A stretch of 64,000 nt of DNA, taken from assembly GCF_017676365.1 (NCBI RefSeq), contig NZ_JADKMA010000005.1:1-64000 (forward strand), in the 5' to 3' direction. Origin of the DNA: Streptomyces oryzae. Lineage in GTDB: Bacteria; Actinomycetota; Actinomycetes; Streptomycetales; Streptomycetaceae. The position numbers and the translations under genes were made by a program. Of this stretch, positions 57,014 through 64,000 are shown piece by piece. Each line of letters begins with the position of its first letter. The first letter of the stretch is position 1. The notes under the pieces are model-generated. The model searched no databases. It had not been told where the DNA came from and was given only the letters and a program-made list of their open reading frames with translations.

Positions 57014-58024
57014 ATGTCACCCCGGCTCGACAACGGGATATCCGACCCCGCGGACACGCAGGTCGCGACCGTTCCCGCCGTTCCGGAGCAGCACAGCACG
57101 GACCGGCTGCCGGATTCCCAGTCCCTGACCCCCGAAGCGCTCACCGATCGGACCGAAGCGCTCACCGAGCAGGCGAGCGCCGACCAGATCGCGGAAGCGG
57201 TGGAAGCCGACCTCTTCGACCAGCTTCAGCTTCCTGAGATCCCACCCTACGAAGAGGTCGGGCCGCTGGATGCGCGGGCCCTGTCCAAGACGCTGTTCGA
57301 GCGGCTGGAGAACCTCGAAGAGGGCACCCACGAGTACGCGTACGTACGCAACACCCTGGTCGAACTCAACCTCGCGCTGGTGAAGTTCGCGGCCTCCCGG
57401 TTCCGCTCGCGCAGCGAGCCCATGGAGGACATCGTCCAGGTCGGCACCATCGGCCTCATCAAGGCGATCGACCGCTTCGAGCTGAACCGCGGCGTGGAGT
57501 TCCCCACCTTCGCGATGCCGACCATCGTCGGCGAGATCAAGCGTTTCTTCCGCGACACGTCCTGGTCGGTGCGGGTACCCCGGCGCCTCCAGGAGCTGCG
57601 GCTCGACCTGGCCAAGGCGGGCGACGAACTCGCCCAGAAGCTGGACCGGGCGCCGACGGCCGAAGAGCTGGCCGAGCGGCTCAAGATCTCCGCAGAGGAG
57701 GTCATCGAAGGCATGGCAGCGAGCAACGCCTACACCGCCAGCTCGCTGGACGCGCAGCCCGAGGAGGACGACACCGAGGGCGCGCTGGCCGACCGCATCG
57801 GCTACGAGGACCACGGCCTCGAGGGCATCGAGTACGTCGAGTCGCTCAAGCCGCTGATCGCCGAACTCCCCGCGCGGGACCGCAGAATCCTCTCGCTGCG
57901 CTTCGTGGCGAACATGACCCAGTCGGAGATCGGTGAGGAGCTCGGCATCTCCCAGATGCATGTCTCCCGCCTCCTCTCCCGCACCCTGGGCAAGCTCCGC
58001 AAGGGGCTGATGATCGAGGAGTGA
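57014..58024 (+). CDS. sigI: RNA polymerase sigma factor, SigB/SigF/SigG group (SigI-like)
   Basis: 336 residues from ATG 57014 (GGAGGA before it); the frame stays open to 56774. A Glu/Asp/Gln-rich start of about 85 residues, then region 2 (FAASRFRSRSEPMEDIVQVG, GLIKAIDRFEL, PTFAMPTIVGEIKR), region 3 (VPRRLQELRLDLAK) and region 4 (QSEIGEELGISQMHVSRLL). Stress-type sigma of the SigB family. The position matches the S. coelicolor sigI locus. Confidence 0.88.
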   Translation: MSPRLDNGISDPADTQVATVPAVPEQHSTDRLPDSQSLTPEALTDRTEALTEQASADQIAEAVEADLFDQLQLPEIPPYEEVGPLDARALSKTLFERLENLEEGTHEYAYVRNTLVELNLALVKFAASRFRSRSEPMEDIVQVGTIGLIKAIDRFELNRGVEFPTFAMPTIVGEIKRFFRDTSWSVRVPRRLQELRLDLAKAGDELAQKLDRAPTAEELAERLKISAEEVIEGMAASNAYTASSLDAQPEEDDTEGALADRIGYEDHGLEGIEYVESLKPLIAELPARDRRILSLRFVANMTQSEIGEELGISQMHVSRLLSRTLGKLRKGLMIEE

Positions 58025-58068
58025 CACGGGGTGCCGCCCCCGTGCGGTGCGGCAACTCCGCGTGCTGA

Positions 58069-58104
58069 GGGCCCGGCCGGACAACGGACAGTCCGGCCGG
58101 GCCC
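58069..58104. terminator. terminator after the sigma gene
   Basis: GGGCCCGGCCGGAC and its complement form a 14-bp perfect stem around an 8-nt loop, then CCTGTTTT. Serves the sigma gene and the convergent MarR gene. Confidence 0.92.
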
Positions 58105-58148
58105 CCTGTTTTCGCGGGTCTCCATATGTACGGCATATGCGGCCCCGG

Positions 58149-58595
58149 TCAGTCCGTCGGCCGGTCGCGCAGCGCCTCGTCCAGTATCCGTTCGAGCACC
58201 GAAAGGTCCTGGGGCGGGAGGCCGCGCAGTGCCGGTGGTGGGGTGTCGCTGATCCGCGCCATCTCGGCTGCGGCGCGCACCCCTTCCTCGGTGACCTCGA
58301 CCAGTTTGGAGCGGCGGTCGGCCGGGTTCGGCTCGCGGGTCACCAGGCCGCGCTGGACCAGATACTCGACGGTGAGCGTGGTGTGCGGAGCGTCGGCGAA
58401 CAGCCCCGCGGCCAGCGCGCTGAGCGTCAGCGGGCCCTTCTCGGCGACGTGGCGCAGCGCCTTGGCGCGGAAGAAGCTCATACCGAGCGCCTCGGTCACC
58501 CGGGCGCGGACGTCCGCGGCCTCCAGGACGAGGGTCCGCATATCGCGCCAGACGCGGACGGCCGCCTCGTTGTCGGCCCCCTCCCCCGTGCTCAT
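58149..58595 (-). CDS. MarR family transcriptional regulator
   Basis: 148 residues with a winged helix (MSFFRAKALRHVAEKGPLTL, LADSAPHTTLT-like recognition region) typical of MarR proteins. ATG 58595 overlaps the stop of the MFS pump gene by 4 nt (ATGA), so the pump and its likely repressor are one operon. A 35-bp dyad upstream of the pump (60113-60147) is the likely operator. Confidence 0.88.
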   Translation of the reverse strand: MSTGEGADNEAAVRVWRDMRTLVLEAADVRARVTEALGMSFFRAKALRHVAEKGPLTLSALAAGLFADAPHTTLTVEYLVQRGLVTREPNPADRRSKLVEVTEEGVRAAAEMARISDTPPPALRGLPPQDLSVLERILDEALRDRPTD

Positions 58596-60097
58596 CCCGC
58601 CGCCGTCCCGCTGTTGCTGCGCTCCGCGGCCTGGTGGCGCGTCAGTTCGCCGCTCTCGTCCAGCAGATGAGCCGCGCGCTGTGCCGTCGCCCGGGCCCAG
58701 CGGCCGGTGGTGAGGACGCCGAGGAGGAGAACGGCAAGGCCGCATGCGGAGATGATCCACCAGGCCGTACGCTCCGCGTCCTGGAACCCGGCGGCGTCGT
58801 GGACGCCCCCGGCTCCGCCCGTGCCGACGCCGCCCGCCGCCATCACGGCGCCGATGACGGCCACGCCCAGGGACGAGCCCACCTGCCTGCTGGTGGAGGC
58901 CACGGCTGCGGCGACGCCTGCCTGGGCGCGCGGCATGCCGGAGACGGCGGTGTTGGTGATGGGCGCGTTGACCAGACCGAAGCCGACGCCGAAGAGTACG
59001 TACCCGGCGAAGAGCACCCACAGCGAGACATCGGCCGACGTGGTACGGGCCAGCAGCACGCCCGCCGCCGCCGTCCCCGCACCCGCGACCAGCAGCGGCA
59101 GCCGCGGCCCCCGGGTGCCCACCAGGCGGCCGGACAGCGGCGCGCAGACCAGCGTCATCGCGGCCATCGGCAGCATGCACAGCCCCGTCCGCAGCGCGCT
59201 CATGCCGCGCACTTCCTGGAGGTAGAGGGAGGTCACGAAGAGGAAGCCGCCCAGTGCGGCGAAGGCGCACACCGCCGTGAGGGTCGCACCCGAGAACGGG
59301 ACGCTTCGGAAGAAGCGCGGGTCGATGAGGGGTTCGGCACGGCGTGACTCGTACACGGGCAGGGCCACCAGGCAGGCGAGCGCGGCGGTCAGGCAGCCGA
59401 GCACCAGCGGCGAGGTGAACCCGCTGTGCGGGCTCTCGATGATGCCGTAGGTGAGGGAGCCGAGCAGCCCGGCCATCAGCAACTGGCCCACCGGGTCCAC
59501 CCGACGGGCCCTGGGCGCACGGGACTCGGGGACGAACAGCGTGGTCAGCAGCAGCGCGGCCAGACCGACGGGCACGTTCACCCAGAAGATGGCCTGCCAG
59601 CCGCTCGCATCGACCAGCAGCCCGCCCAGCAGCGGTCCTGCCGCCATGCTTATGCCGACGACGCCGCCCCACACCCCTATCGCGCGGGCCCGCTCGCGGG
59701 GCTCGGTGAAGGTGTTGGTGATGATCGACATCGCGACGGGGTTGAGCATCGAGCCGCCCACCGCCTGCAGGGCGCGGGCCGCCACCAGCCAGCCGAGGCC
59801 CGGCGCAAGGCTGCACAGCAGCGACCCCGCGACGAACAGCGTCAGCCCCCAGCGGAAGACCCTTCTGCGGCCCAGCCGGTCGGCCGTGGAGCCGGAGAGC
59901 ATCAACAGGGCCGCCAGCACCAGGGCGTAGGCGTCGACCACCCACTGCAGGCCCGACACCGAGGCATCGAAGTCGGCACGGATGTCGGGCAGCGCCACGT
60001 TGAGAGCCGTCGTGTCCAGGCTGACGATCAGCAGCGACATGCAGCAGATCGCCAGCACCAGCATCCGGCGGCGTGGCGCGAGCGTGGTGTCGGTCAA
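58592..60097 (-). CDS. MFS multidrug efflux transporter, DHA2 (EmrB/QacA) type
   Basis: 501 residues from a TTG at 60097 that has AGGAG five bases before; the frame stays open to 60445. About 14 membrane segments; the family marks LDTTALNVALPDIRADF and RWGLTLFVAGSLLC are present along with GGSMLNPVAMSIITNTF. Drug or metabolite exporter driven by protons. Divergent from an AraC-type gene and followed by the MarR gene. Confidence 0.92.
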   Translation of the reverse strand: MTDTTLAPRRRMLVLAICCMSLLIVSLDTTALNVALPDIRADFDASVSGLQWVVDAYALVLAALLMLSGSTADRLGRRRVFRWGLTLFVAGSLLCSLAPGLGWLVAARALQAVGGSMLNPVAMSIITNTFTEPRERARAIGVWGGVVGISMAAGPLLGGLLVDASGWQAIFWVNVPVGLAALLLTTLFVPESRAPRARRVDPVGQLLMAGLLGSLTYGIIESPHSGFTSPLVLGCLTAALACLVALPVYESRRAEPLIDPRFFRSVPFSGATLTAVCAFAALGGFLFVTSLYLQEVRGMSALRTGLCMLPMAAMTLVCAPLSGRLVGTRGPRLPLLVAGAGTAAAGVLLARTTSADVSLWVLFAGYVLFGVGFGLVNAPITNTAVSGMPRAQAGVAAAVASTSRQVGSSLGVAVIGAVMAAGGVGTGGAGGVHDAAGFQDAERTAWWIISACGLAVLLLGVLTTGRWARATAQRAAHLLDESGELTRHQAAERSNSGTAAG

Positions 60098-60112
60098 AGA
60101 GGCTCCTGAACT

Positions 60113-60147
60113 GGTTGTACGGCTACAACAGTTGTAACGGTACAACC
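60113..60147. promoter_or_regulatory. nested dyad, likely MarR operator
   Basis: GGTTGTAC and GTACAACC enclose TACAAC A GTTGTA, which is itself a perfect palindrome; both are centred on base 60130. The 35-bp structure lies 16 bp upstream of the pump start codon, in the divergent gap to the AraC-type gene. Confidence 0.7.
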
Positions 60148-60295
60148 ACACACCGACTACCGCACCGGGATTATCCGAAGGCCGCCTCAACCCCTGGTTG
60201 GACACCACAGTTGGAACTTGCACGGGATTCGCCGCGGCCTGCGGCTTTCTATCGTCCTGAGGGCTGGATGAGCTTCTGACAGTCCGGGGGACGAC

Positions 60296-60736
60296 ATGGT
60301 GCACAGCTGCCCGCAGGAGGCCGTCGACCACCGCCCTGCCCTGTTCGCCCGCATCCAGAGCTTCATCTGGGAACACCTGGGCGACCCCGGGCTGTGCCCC
60401 GACACCGTCGCCGCCGCCCACCACATCTCCACCCGCAGTCTGCACCGGCTCTTCCAGAGCCAGGGCTGCACCGTCAGCTCCTGGATCCGCCGCCAGCGGC
60501 TGAACCGCGCCCGTCGCGATCTGGCCGACCCGCGGCTAGGCGACCGCACCATCCAGTCCATCGCGGCCACTTGGGGCTTCCCCCGGGCCGCCGACTTCAC
60601 CCGCGCCTTCCGTGCGGCCTACGGCATCACCCCGCAGGATTTCCGCACCGAAGCCTTCACCCATCCGCGGAGCCCTCACCCCTGGCGCACGCCCTCCCGC
60701 CACACCGTAGCGACCAGGGGGACCCCCGGGCGGTAG
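60296..60736 (+). CDS. short AraC-type regulator (DNA-binding half only)
   Basis: 146 residues that match only the C-terminal AraC-type DNA-binding region: [35 protein letters not shown] and [11 protein letters not shown]. The usual ~180-residue ligand or dimerisation part is missing. ATG 60296 after GGGGGA. The tail runs into 61 bp of the hutI gene on the other strand. It could be an N-truncated gene or a compact regulator. Adjacent to the divergent MFS gene, so a role in pump control is possible. Confidence 0.7.
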   Translation: MVHSCPQEAVDHRPALFARIQSFIWEHLGDPGLCPDTVAAAHHISTRSLHRLFQSQGCTVSSWIRRQRLNRARRDLADPRLGDRTIQSIAATWGFPRAADFTRAFRAAYGITPQDFRTEAFTHPRSPHPWRTPSRHTVATRGTPGR

Positions 60737-61866
60737 GAGAGGTGGACGTGGGAGGGGGCGTCCAGGAGGGCGAGGTCGGCGCGGGAGCCGGCGGTCAGCC
60801 GGCCGATGTCGGTACGGCGCAGCGCCTGGGCGCCGCCCGCCGTCGCCGACCACAGCGCCTCGTCCGGCGTCATCCCCATCTCCCGTACGGCGATGGCGAT
60901 GCAGAACGGCATCGAGGAGGTGTACGAGGAGCCGGGGTTGCAGTCGGTGGACAGCGCCACCGTGACGCCCGCCTCCAGGAGGCGGCGGGCGCGAGGATAG
61001 ACGGCGCGTGTGGAGAACTCGCAGCCGGGCAGCAGGGTGGCCACTGTGGCGCTGTTCGCCAGCGCGTCGATGTCCGCGTCCGTGAGGTGCGTGCAGTGGT
61101 CGGCCGACGCCGCGCCCACCTCCACCGCCAGTTGGACACCGGGGCCGTGGGTGAGCTGGTTGGCGTGCACCCGGGGGGTGAGGCCCTGGGCCTTGCCCGC
61201 GGTGAGGATGGTGCGCGACTGGTCCTCGTCGAAGGCGCCCTCCTCACAGAAGACGTCCACCCAGCGGGCGTACGGGGCGCACGCCTGCAGCATCTCGCCC
61301 GCGACCAGCGCGGTGTAGCCGTCGGGGTCCTCCGCGTACTCCGGCGGGACGATGTGGGCACCGAGGTAGGTGATCTCCTCCAGGCCCGACTCCGCGGCCA
61401 GCCGGAGCGCGCGGGACTCGTGCTCGGGCGAGAGCCCGTATCCCGACTTGGTCTCCACGGTGGTGGTGCCCTGCGCCAGCATCTCGCGCAAGTGCGCCTT
61501 CAGCGTGGCCGCCAGCTCGGCGTCCCCCGCCTCGCGGGTGGCGCGAACGGTGGTGCGGATGCCACCCGCCGTATAGGGGCGTCCGGACATCCGGGCGTTG
61601 AACTCCTGGGTGCGGTCGCCCGCGTAGAGCAGGTGCGAGTGGCTGTCGACGAAGCCCGGGATCGCGGCCCTGCCGCCCGCGTCGTACGTCTCGTCGGCCG
61701 CCGGCGCCCTGTCCGTCGGGCCCACCCATGCCACCTTGCCGTCCTCGATGACGAGGGCTGCGTTCTCGATGAGGCCGAGCGGGCCTCCGTCGCCCTGGGC
61801 GGGGTCGTTGGTGACGAGGGACGCGATGTTGGTGAGGGAGAGGGTGCGGGAGGTGGCTTGAGGCAT
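60676..61866 (-). CDS. hutI: imidazolonepropionase
   Basis: Third enzyme of histidine utilisation, opening imidazolone propionate to N-formimino-L-glutamate. 396 residues. Metal ligands in [20 protein letters not shown] and later [11 protein letters not shown]; the substrate loop is [12 protein letters not shown]. It follows the deiminase gene by 27 bp on the minus strand. Its 3' end overlaps the AraC-type gene in antisense. Confidence 0.95.
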   Translation of the reverse strand: MPQATSRTLSLTNIASLVTNDPAQGDGGPLGLIENAALVIEDGKVAWVGPTDRAPAADETYDAGGRAAIPGFVDSHSHLLYAGDRTQEFNARMSGRPYTAGGIRTTVRATREAGDAELAATLKAHLREMLAQGTTTVETKSGYGLSPEHESRALRLAAESGLEEITYLGAHIVPPEYAEDPDGYTALVAGEMLQACAPYARWVDVFCEEGAFDEDQSRTILTAGKAQGLTPRVHANQLTHGPGVQLAVEVGAASADHCTHLTDADIDALANSATVATLLPGCEFSTRAVYPRARRLLEAGVTVALSTDCNPGSSYTSSMPFCIAIAVREMGMTPDEALWSATAGGAQALRRTDIGRLTAGSRADLALLDAPSHVHLSYRPGVPLVATVWREGVRQG

Positions 61867-61893
61867 GGGTCGGTTGTCCTTGTGGCTCGGGTG

Positions 61894-63309
61894 TCAGGGG
61901 CGGAGCGCTGCGATGGCCTCCGCCAGGGCCTCGGGTACGGAGTCGACACGGGTGTGGGCGCCGTCCCGCACCACATGCCGCCCGGCCACCACCGTGTGGC
62001 GGACGTCGGCGGCGGTGGCTGCGAACACGGCCGTCTCGGCGCCCAGCCGCACCACGGGCCCGGCCGTACGGACCGAATCGAGCGCCACGGTGACGAAGTC
62101 GGCCGGCGCACCCGTCTCCAGGCGGCTCGCCTCGGGCCACCCCAGCGCGGCGTGCCCGCCCTCGGTGGCGGCCCGCAGCAGCTGCCCGGCGGTCCAGTGG
62201 CCCCGCGTACGGCTGGCGAGGCGCTCGTTGAGCTCCAGAGCGCGGGCTTCCTCGAACAGGTCGATGACGGCGTGGCTGTCGCTGCCCAGCGACAGCCCGG
62301 ATCCGGCGCGGTCCAGCGCCGGGGCCGGGCCGATGCCGTCGGCCAGATCGCGTTCGGTGGTCGGGCACATGCACACCCCCGTGCCCGAGCCGCCCACCGC
62401 GCGGATGTCGTCCGTCGTCAGATGGGTGGCGTGGACGGCGGTGGTACGCGGGCCGAGTACGCCGTGCTCGGCCAGCAGCGCGGTCGGCGTCAGCCCGTGC
62501 ACGCTCTCGCACGCCTCGTTCTCCGCGGTCTGCTCGGACAGATGGACGTGCAGCGGCGCCTTGCGCTGTTCGGCCCACTCGGCGACGGTGCGCAACTCCC
62601 GTGCGGGCACGGCCCGTACGGAGTGCACGGCGGCGCCGACGCGTACGTGGTCACCGTCCGGGCGGAAGGCCGCGGCGCGTTCGGCCCACGCCTCGGCGGT
62701 GCCGTCGCTGAAGCGCAGCTGCTGCCGGGTGGGCGGCTCGCCGCGGCCCTTCCGTCCGATGCCGGAGGCGAGATAGGCGGTGTCCAGCAGGGTGATACGG
62801 ATGCCCGCGTCCGCCGCCGCAGCGACCAGCGCGTGGCTCATCGCGTTGGGGTCGTCGTAGCGTTCACCGCCCGGAGCGTGGTGCAGATAGTGGAACTCAC
62901 CCACACAGGTGATCCCGGCCAGCGCCATCTCCGCGTACACGGCACGCGCCAGCGCGTAGTAGCTGTCCGGGGTGAGCAGCGACGCCGTCTGGTACATGGT
63001 GTCCCGCCACGTCCAGAAGGTGCCCGAGCCGACCTGCACGGTGCCGCGCAGCGCCCGGTGGAACGCGTGCGAGTGGGCGTTCGCCAGCCCGGGCAGCGTC
63101 AGCCCGCGCAGCGGGACAGCGCCGGGCGGCGGCGTCTGGACGCCGGTACGGATGGCGCCCAGCCGGCCCTGTGCGGTCACCTCCAGGACGACGTGCGGCT
63201 CGACGGTGCCGTTGAGCCAGGCGTTCTCGCACCAGTAGACCTTCTCGGCCGGGACACCGCCGGGATCGGGGCCTGTCGCGTTGGGGTTCGTCCTGGTCCT
63301 CGTGGTCAC
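61894..63309 (-). CDS. hutF: formimidoylglutamate deiminase
   Basis: Amidohydrolase that releases ammonia from N-formimino-L-glutamate, giving N-formylglutamate. 471 residues from GTG 63309, which overlaps the stop of the upstream gene by 4 nt (GTGA). Metal ligands in LPGLANAHSHAFHRALRG, HVHLSEQTAENE and SLGSDSHAVIDLFEE. Presence of hutF rather than hutG-type formiminase means the pathway needs a formylglutamate-hydrolysing step. Confidence 0.92.
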   Translation of the reverse strand: MTTRTRTNPNATGPDPGGVPAEKVYWCENAWLNGTVEPHVVLEVTAQGRLGAIRTGVQTPPPGAVPLRGLTLPGLANAHSHAFHRALRGTVQVGSGTFWTWRDTMYQTASLLTPDSYYALARAVYAEMALAGITCVGEFHYLHHAPGGERYDDPNAMSHALVAAAADAGIRITLLDTAYLASGIGRKGRGEPPTRQQLRFSDGTAEAWAERAAAFRPDGDHVRVGAAVHSVRAVPARELRTVAEWAEQRKAPLHVHLSEQTAENEACESVHGLTPTALLAEHGVLGPRTTAVHATHLTTDDIRAVGGSGTGVCMCPTTERDLADGIGPAPALDRAGSGLSLGSDSHAVIDLFEEARALELNERLASRTRGHWTAGQLLRAATEGGHAALGWPEASRLETGAPADFVTVALDSVRTAGPVVRLGAETAVFAATAADVRHTVVAGRHVVRDGAHTRVDSVPEALAEAIAALRP

Positions 63310-64000
63310 ACCAGACCCTCCAGTACGTCGGTGAGCGCGCTGACGCCCGCCGCACAGTCGTCCTCCTCGGCGAACTCGGCGGGCGAGTGCGAGATGCCGG
63401 TCGGGTTGCGGACGTACAGCATGGCTGTGGGCACCGAAGCGGACAAAATACCCGCGTCGTGTCCGGCGCCGGTGGGCAGCACCGGAACGTCGCCGCCCAG
63501 CAGACCGACCAGTCGGTCGCGCAGTACGTGGTCGAACTCCACCAGCGGTGTCTCCGACTCCCGCGTCACCTCGACCGCCACCCCGTCGCGCCCGCCGCGC
63601 TCCCCGGCCGCGCGTTCGATCTCGGCGACCACGGCCGCCAGCGTCTCCTCGTCCGGGGCCCGCGAGTCGAGCCATCCGCTGACCCGGGACGGCACGGCGT
63701 TCACGCCGTTCGGGTCCACCGCCACCTTGCCGAAGGTGGCCAGCGCGCCCGCCAGCCGCGCCTTCTTGCGGGCGGCGAGCACGGTGTTGGCGTAGGTGAG
63801 CATCGGGTCCCTGCGGTCCTCCAGCCGGGTGGTGCCCGCGTGGTTGGCCTCGCCCCGGAAGTCGAACCGCCAGCGCCCGTGCGGCCAGATCGCCGAGGCG
63901 ACGGCCACCGGGTGCTGCACCCCTGGCGTTTCGGACAGCGCGCGGCCCTGCTCGATGTGGAGCTCCACGAACGCGCCGATACGGGCCAGCCGCTCGGGGT
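63306..64000 (-). CDS. M20-family amidohydrolase (allantoate amidohydrolase-like), partial
   Basis: The last gene, cut by the window edge: 231 codons are visible and the start lies beyond 64000. Metal site segments are FVELHIEQGR and ANHAGTTRLEDRRD, plus the late GAGHDAG and GISHSPAEFAE, as in N-carbamoyl-amino acid and allantoate amidohydrolases. It is coupled by a 4-nt overlap to the deiminase gene. In this hut context it may hydrolyse N-formylglutamate, a guess from position. Confidence 0.88.
   Translation of the reverse strand, partial: PERLARIGAFVELHIEQGRALSETPGVQHPVAVASAIWPHGRWRFDFRGEANHAGTTRLEDRRDPMLTYANTVLAARKKARLAGALATFGKVAVDPNGVNAVPSRVSGWLDSRAPDEETLAAVVAEIERAAGERGGRDGVAVEVTRESETPLVEFDHVLRDRLVGLLGGDVPVLPTGAGHDAGILSASVPTAMLYVRNPTGISHSPAEFAEEDDCAAGVSALTDVLEGLV

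Noticed and set aside
60394-63795. 1133-residue plus-strand frame across the hut genes
   Set aside because: It is antisense to three genes with clear catalytic motifs and has Gly/Ala/Arg-rich composition.

Overview
The window is a 64-kb stretch of the chromosome of a high-GC actinomycete, almost certainly a Streptomyces. The evidence is the GC-rich codon use with G or C in most third positions, the frequent GTG and TTG starts, a WhiB that looks like the founding sporulation protein, a Streptomyces-type 16S rRNA 5' end and rRNA leader, and a gene order that agrees with what I remember of the core of Streptomyces chromosomes (the S. coelicolor SCO3023 to SCO3073 neighbourhood). It is core housekeeping DNA rather than a mobile island. 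The only trace of a transposon is a short TnpB-type end at about 34.7 kb.

Layout. 0-0.65 kb: 5' end of a 16S rRNA gene on the minus strand with its leader and promoters. 0.65-5.4 kb: an unknown protein, ahcY, and a fused fructose-type PTS permease. 5.4-11.6 kb: a minus-strand run with a cation transporter, manA, a SIS-like protein, a Trm112-like protein, manB and a DUF3499 protein. 11.8-18.4 kb: a metallopeptidase, an exported DUF5719 protein coupled to a very large membrane glycosyltransferase, then whiB. 18.8-24.3 kb: a Cys-rich leader ORF and cysteine dioxygenase, the F420 genes fbiA-fbiB, an AlkA-like glycosylase and manC. 24.5-37 kb: cell-envelope block with an exported peptidoglycan amidase, five LCP (LytR-CpsA-Psr) ligase genes, a second glycosyltransferase, a thioesterase and the TnpB-end remnant. 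37-48.8 kb: a VOC/CGNR pair, UDP-glucose/GDP-mannose dehydrogenase, acyl-CoA dehydrogenase, a Tat-exported amidohydrolase with a beta-propeller, dipeptidase, purE-purK, a lipoprotein and a GtrA protein. 48.7-55.3 kb: a two-component system, a POT peptide transporter and a three-gene surface-protein operon ending in an LPKTG anchor. 55.5-58 kb: a SigB-type sigma module. 58.1-60.7 kb: a MarR regulator with an MFS pump and a short AraC-type regulator. 60.7-64 kb: histidine-utilisation genes, with the last gene cut by the window edge.

How the parts fit. manA, manB and manC make GDP-mannose. The two glycosyltransferases, the sugar-nucleotide dehydrogenase, the GtrA flippase-like protein and the five LCP ligases can plausibly use such precursors for wall glycopolymers, next to an amidase that trims peptidoglycan. 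The order ahcY, manA, SIS, manB, DUF3499, metallopeptidase, whiB, fbiA, fbiB, manC, LCP, TIGR03089, acyl-CoA dehydrogenase, purE, purK, GtrA is also the order I recall around Rv3248c-Rv3277 of Mycobacterium tuberculosis, so this is an old actinobacterial envelope/development block.

The signal I find most interesting is upstream of cysteine dioxygenase. A 49-codon ORF with five Cys codons among its last twelve residues sits where a predicted promoter would start a leaderless transcript, and stem-loops lie between it and the enzyme gene. It looks like a cysteine-sensing leader.
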